From contig VCJN01002992.1 of the NCBI GenBank assembly GCA_006384855.1, positions 372,001 through 436,000 on the forward strand: a stretch of DNA of 64,000 bases, written 5' to 3'. The notes beneath the pieces were generated by a model. The model had not been told where the DNA came from. It worked only from the letters and a program-made list of their open reading frames with translations, and ran no database searches. Source of the stretch: Tetraselmis striata. Its lineage: Eukaryota; Chlorophyta; Chlorodendrophyceae; Chlorodendrales; Chlorodendraceae. The first letter of the stretch is position 1, and each line of letters opens with the position of its first letter. Positions 59,773 to 64,000 of this stretch are shown here, piece by piece. The position numbers and the translations under genes were made by a program.

Positions 59773-62700
59773 TCATAGCTCGGTGCGCAGGGGCTCCCCA
59801 TCCCCCTCCTCGTACACCGGGTCGTAGCCGCCTGCCTCGCCCGAGCCGTACTCCGAGCCAGCCGCGTGATCCCCGCTGCGGCCCCAGCACCGCCCGCCCG
59901 CTTCAGTCGTGTTGAAAACCTGGCCAAGCCCCCCCCCCCCCCCCCCCCCCTCCCCATCCTACGCGGCCCATATCCCCTGCCTGGTGAACAATGTCATTGT
60001 AGCAACAAGGCCGGGCGGCGGGGGTGGCGGTGGAGTCCCACCTGGCCGAGCCGCCCGCAGCATCCCCCTCGCTGGAGCCCTCGCCAGCGGTCACGTTGGC
60101 AGATGCCGTGTCGGTGATCTTCATCATGCCAGGGTCGTGCAGGTTCTATCGGGGGGGGGTCGATAGCGCTCAGCGACGCAATCGCGGCCCAGATACACGG
60201 GAAGGAAGGCAATGGCAAAGCGAGTGCAGCACATCATAGAGTCGACAACAGCGCGGACAGGGGCGCACCAGGAAGTCCAGGATAGAGTCGTGCGCCTTTC
60301 CGAGCCCGGTCTTGACGCTGCCATGGCTGGGCGCGTACTCGTGCAGCGCATACATGCTGGCGCCGCACAGCAGGCCCATGCCCAGCTGGGACATGAAGCG
60401 GAGGAGGAGGAGGTAGATTGGGACAAATGGGGGGGTGGGGGGGGGGGGGGGGGAGTATAGCGGCACAGAATCGGTGAGCAGAGATCGGCGATGAATGCAC
60501 TGACATGCCTAAAGGGCAACCGAAGCTGACCCAGGTATTCTTACGGATACTGCTAGCCTACGGTTGCCTACACTGTGCCCAAAGAAAGCGAGTTATGACG
60601 CCATGGGGTCAAGTGGGTGAGATCGAGGGTTGTGCAGAGCTCCGCCCTCTGAGCTACAGACTGTGCTGCTGACAGTATTCTGGCATGACCATTGACTTGG
60701 TGTGACGGCAGGGTGGCCGACAACGGGCGGTTCCAGTGGTTGGTGAAATCAAAATGCAGAGGTGTATAGAGTGTCCCACGCGAGCGCTGCTAATACTTCG
60801 ACACCGGACGCCGGATCATTCACACGAGGCTACGGCACGGCCAGGCCCTCCGGCACAGTGGCCTCCGGATGTCCCTCCCTGGAACAGAGGGGGAAGGGCT
60901 CACCCTGGCGGCCCAGTGCGGCGCCGCCACCTCGCTGCCGTCCTCCTCCAGCGAAAACTCAAACAGGGGGGAGAAGGACTCCGCAATGCCGAGCTGCCGG
61001 GTACCACAAGCACTGCTCAGCGGGCGGGCCCCGCCTGGCGGACATGGCCGGCATGGGTAGTGGCTTCATGCGGCTGGCCGCACCTCGTCGGATGTGACGT
61101 TGGGTAGCAGCCAGAAGTGGCGCCCCAGCAGCACCCAGACGACGGCAAACACCACCGCGCGCACTGCAGCGTGGGGTACGCAAAGATGCTTAGATTTCTA
61201 CATTCATACACGTGCGGGGACCAAACGACAGTATCAGGCACACCATGAACCAAATTGCTGCCGTGACTTCCATTTGAGACCTTAGCTGTATCATGTACTT
61301 GTCTGCCCGTATCTGTTATGGGATGCAGTGATCCCCTTGAACCACCTCCAGCTCTGTGTGAGGTTCTCTCTCTCTCTCTTGTTTGTCTTCATGTATATGC
61401 AATACAACATATACATCTGAAGGACAATTTCATAGATGTATATACATAGATGTGTGTATAGCAGGTATGTATGTATGTGAAGCATGTAGGCTTATTCCTG
61501 CTGTATCTGTGTGAATTCAGACCCTTTTGTGTATGCAGCTGGGAGGGGGGATGAGCGACCACGAGGGGGGGAGGGGAAGAGGCCCCCCACCAAACAGCAT
61601 GCCAAAGATGATGCCCAGCAGCGCCATGCTCACATACACCACGGAGATCTGTGGATCAGTTGATGAAAGGGGGGGAGGGAGGAACAGGCAGCTTGTCCGT
61701 CATTCACTTGGCGAGTCAGTGGCAACGCTCAGTGGAAGCACAGAGGGATGAGCTGTCAAGATGCAAGGGGAAGTCAGTTGATGAACACAGCCCGGGAGAG
61801 AGGGGCGTACCGCCGTGTGATTGTGAGTGCGAGAGGGTGGGTGGGTGGGGGGGGGGGGGGGGGGGCGTGCCTTGACAGAATAGGGCGCGAGCGGGAAGAG
61901 GCACATCCCGAAGACGATGAGCACGAGCGCCGCGGAGCCGAGCCAGAGCCATGGCGACGTGGGACGGTCAAATGTCCAGCAGTAGAACGCCTCCGGCTCC
62001 CAGGATTGGTCGTCCTGGGGAGGCGGTAGCGCGGGTCAGTCCTGGGGAGGCGGGGCGCGGGTGGTACGAGCGATTGCACAGGCGCTGCATGCTCTCCGAT
62101 CCCAGCGGGGCGGGGCGGAAGAAGTTGGTCAAGTGGCCGAAGAAGCTGGTGTACAATCGGGGGAGGGGGGCACCTGATTGTACACCAGCTTCTTCGGCCA
62201 CTTGACCAGCTTCTTCCGTCCCGGCTTGGGCTTCTTGTACATGCGCTCCGCGCGCACGTAGAGCTGCCGGCGAGCCATCTGGATGTGGACCTCCTCCACC
62301 TGCGCCTCCACTGTCCGGCCTGCGCAACCAGCGCCCCTGATCTCAGCGCGCACAACCGCCGCCCGGGCCTGGGGCTGGTAGCTGGCTGAATCAGGCACCC
62401 GGACACCGGACACCGACGCTGCGAGGTCAGGCACGCATCCGCCGCCTCGGGAAACGAGCTCTCGGTCAGTGGGTAACGGCCACAATACCGTACATTTTGA
62501 AACATTTCGTACTCTCGAAAGAACACTGCACCCTTGCTTGCTATCGCTGGTCGCCAACAGAAGGACTACCTAGTCGCACGCACCTGGCCGCAGCGGCTCC
62601 ACGCCCAGCGCCTCGACCTCCGCGGGGTGCTCCTTCAACCAGGCCGCGAAGTCCTTGCCGCGGAAAAATTCGACGCGGTCGCCCTGCGCGATGCCATGGC

Positions 62701-62937
62701 GCCAGGAAATGCCGTGCTTGGTGCGCAGCTGGCCCGCCAAATCCAGGAACACGTCCTTCTGGGCCTCACTTTGCTTAACCTGGGGCGGCAGGGGTGGCGA
62801 TCAGAGACGCGCTCCAGCGGCTGAGCCTGCTCATCCGCTTGGTCGGCGGCAGCGGCAGGGGTAAAAAATGGCAGATCGCCGCGCACGACGCGCGAGAGCG
62901 GCGGGGAGCCGCGGCCACCCAGCACCTTGCGCCCCAT
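59773..62937 (-). CDS. SEC62: SEC62 post-translational translocation protein, 349 aa
   Basis: SEC62 sits in the ER membrane and, with SEC63, helps SEC61 admit finished secretory proteins. Ten exons: 62937-62926, 62779-62584, 62319-62174, 62014-61871, 61648-61591, 61163-61084, 60993-60904, 60385-60269, 60145-60042 and 59875-59773. All phases agree and give 349 aa. Landmarks are KDVFLDLAGQLRTKHG, VEFFRGKDFAAWLKEHP (about 36-52), GRKKLVKWPKKL (about 103-114), FDRPTSPWLWLGSAAL (TM1, about 133-161), CLFPLAPYSVK, TM2 (about 167-200) and WLLPNVTSDELGIAESFSPLF. A further hydrophobic stretch (about 243-257) and an acidic tail ending DPVYEEGDGEPLRTEL follow. The first 12-base exon (MGRK) is the least certain part. 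Intron 4 has either a GC donor (61870) or a GT donor six bases earlier. Confidence 0.88.
62113..62221. repeat. 47 bp perfect-like inverted repeat around a SEC62 donor site
   Basis: Bases 62175-62221 are the last coding bases of SEC62 exon 3. Bases 62113-62158, inside intron 3, are an inverted copy with about two mismatches. The 16-base spacer contains the splice donor GTGCCC and a G-rich run. Confidence 0.92.
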
Positions 62938-63407
62938 CGCAGCTTCCTGGGTGTTGACTGGGGAGTTTTCCAGCCCGCGCGGTTCCTGGCGACTTCCAGT
63001 GATGCGCTTCGGGCCGTCCGCTGCCGGGGGCCGTCGCTACCGCCTGCTGGTCGCCACCTGTTGTGTCTTCCCCCCGCCTCGGGCCGGTGAAGAACGGGGA
63101 ATTCAAACGACTACCGCGCCAGCCGGTGCCAGCGCAGCAGCGCGCAATACGCATCATCCGCCGCGCGCGCGCGGAGACCACTACCTGTACGGGTACTACG
63201 ATGGTACTACCGCGACTACGCACGGCGGCGCGCGCGGCGGCGCGTGTGGCGGCGCCGCGGCGACGACGGCGGCGCGCGCAATATATACCGTATATAGTAC
63301 CGTATATTCCGTGTATACGGGTACTTTCACGCAGGAGGCAAAAACATTATTAAACGGCGGTGCGCTTGGCCGTATTTTCCAGGGTTGTGCTGAAATCATT
63401 TCGGCCG

Positions 63408-63586
63408 AGTTCAGTTCGGACTGAACTGAATTCAGGGAGTTCAGCTGAATTCACTTCAGACTGAACTGAACCGCAGTTCAGACTGAACTGGATAACTGAA
63501 CTGTCCAAACTGCCCGAACTGAACCGAGTTCAGTCCGTACTGCCACCGAACTGGAACTGAACTGCTACTGAACCGCGGTCTGAATG
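63408..63586. repeat. array of TTCAG/CTGAA palindromic units
   Basis: More than a dozen GAACTGAAC or GTTCAG units in both orientations alternate over 180 bases, with TTCAGACTGAACTGAA repeated directly at 63453. Neighbouring units are inverted to each other, so the array can form many small hairpins. Confidence 0.8.
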
Positions 63587-63681
63587 TGCTTCTAGAATAA
63601 CCTGATGCAATGATTGAAATGCAGCGGCAAAATGTAGGCCAATAATTGTTATGGAAAGGAAAATATTACATGTGTTGGTGT

Positions 63682-63984
63682 CTACGCGCTGTGCCATATC
63701 GAGTTGCCGACGCGGTGATCGGACGCATTGTCGCCAGTGGGCGCGTCGGCCGCCAATCTAGTACTACGTTGTTGGTTGCTCAAATCATCGGGTTGTTGGG
63801 GTTCGGCTTCGGGTAGCTGCCCTCGGGCACGCGAAGAGGTGGTGCTAGGCACGCGAGGGGGGGCGCCGCCGCATTGCATTGGGAGTAACGCCGGCGGTTT
63901 GCTGCGCGCCGTCATCGTCGCTGGCGGCAACTCCTTCTCCACGATGACGTCCTCCTCGACCTCCGACTCGACAACATCGTCCAT
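63682..63984 (-). CDS. unrecognised acidic 100-aa ORF near window edge
   Basis: It starts with ATG; the frame is also open upstream to the edge. The N-terminus is acidic (MDDVVESEVEEDVIVEKE), and the rest is Pro/Ser/Gln-rich and likely disordered. There is no known domain. It could be one exon of a larger gene or part of an element. Confidence 0.3.
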   Translation of the reverse strand: MDDVVESEVEEDVIVEKELPPATMTARSKPPALLPMQCGGAPPRVPSTTSSRARGQLPEAEPQQPDDLSNQQRSTRLAADAPTGDNASDHRVGNSIWHSA

Positions 63985-64000
63985 TGCCTCATCGCCGCGT

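Larger units (their letters stand above)
62938..64000. other. upstream of SEC62; palindromic repeat array and one ORF
   Basis: Bases 63130-63330 are GC-rich (GGCGGCGCGCG) and then alternate with TATATA/CCGTATA tracts. The array at 63408-63586 and the ORF at 63682-63984 are listed separately. No other feature was found. Confidence 0.5.

Overview
This is a nuclear window from a eukaryote, most likely a unicellular alga. Genes are split by many short GT-AG introns (up to ten per gene), genes lie on both strands with 1-3 kb spacers, runs of 15-27 G or C recur, and old retroelements fill the spacers. A DIRS-order retroelement and plant-like MFS, ZIP and SEC62 proteins fit a green or related microalga, but I cannot name the lineage. 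The organism is not bacterial, and I saw no rRNA, CRISPR array or convincing tRNA.

Layout. 1-3.07 kb (-): MORN-repeat protein, cut by the left edge. 3.1-7.0 kb: dispersed repeat and a gag-like retroelement fossil. 7.07-11.5 kb (+): F-actin capping protein alpha, 11 exons. 11.5-14.6 kb: non-coding with short repeats. 14.6-17.3 kb: an intronless gene for an unrecognised coiled-coil, Cys-rich, acidic-tailed protein (-) facing a damaged inverted copy (+). 18.2-23.15 kb: DIRS-like fossil with large direct repeats. 24.5-26.2 kb (+): unrecognised single-pass membrane protein. 26.6-31.2 kb (-): ZIF-like MFS transporter. 31.6-33.7 kb (-): broken LINE. 33.7-41.8 kb: unrecognised ORFs, a possible piggyBac remnant and low-complexity DNA. 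41.9-42.8 kb: four-unit ~225 bp repeat. 43.5-47.1 kb (+): membrane-anchored PhoX-like protein. 49.3-52.1 kb (-): ZIP metal transporter. 54.9-57.2 kb (+): ZNG1/CobW-type zinc chaperone GTPase. 59.8-62.9 kb (-): SEC62. 63-64 kb: palindromic repeat array and the start of an unrecognised ORF.

Seven multi-exon models were checked by hand. Exon phases join at every junction, and the complete models sum to whole codons: CapZ-alpha 308 aa, membrane protein 285 aa, ZIF-like 576 aa, PhoX-like 802 aa, ZIP 562 aa, ZNG1 425 aa, SEC62 349 aa. The MORN gene phases correctly through ten exons to the window edge.

Three genes with zinc-related families (ZIF-like exporter, ZIP importer, ZNG1 chaperone) lie within 31 kb, and ZIP and ZNG1 are divergent neighbours. 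That is suggestive of a metal-homeostasis neighbourhood but could be chance.
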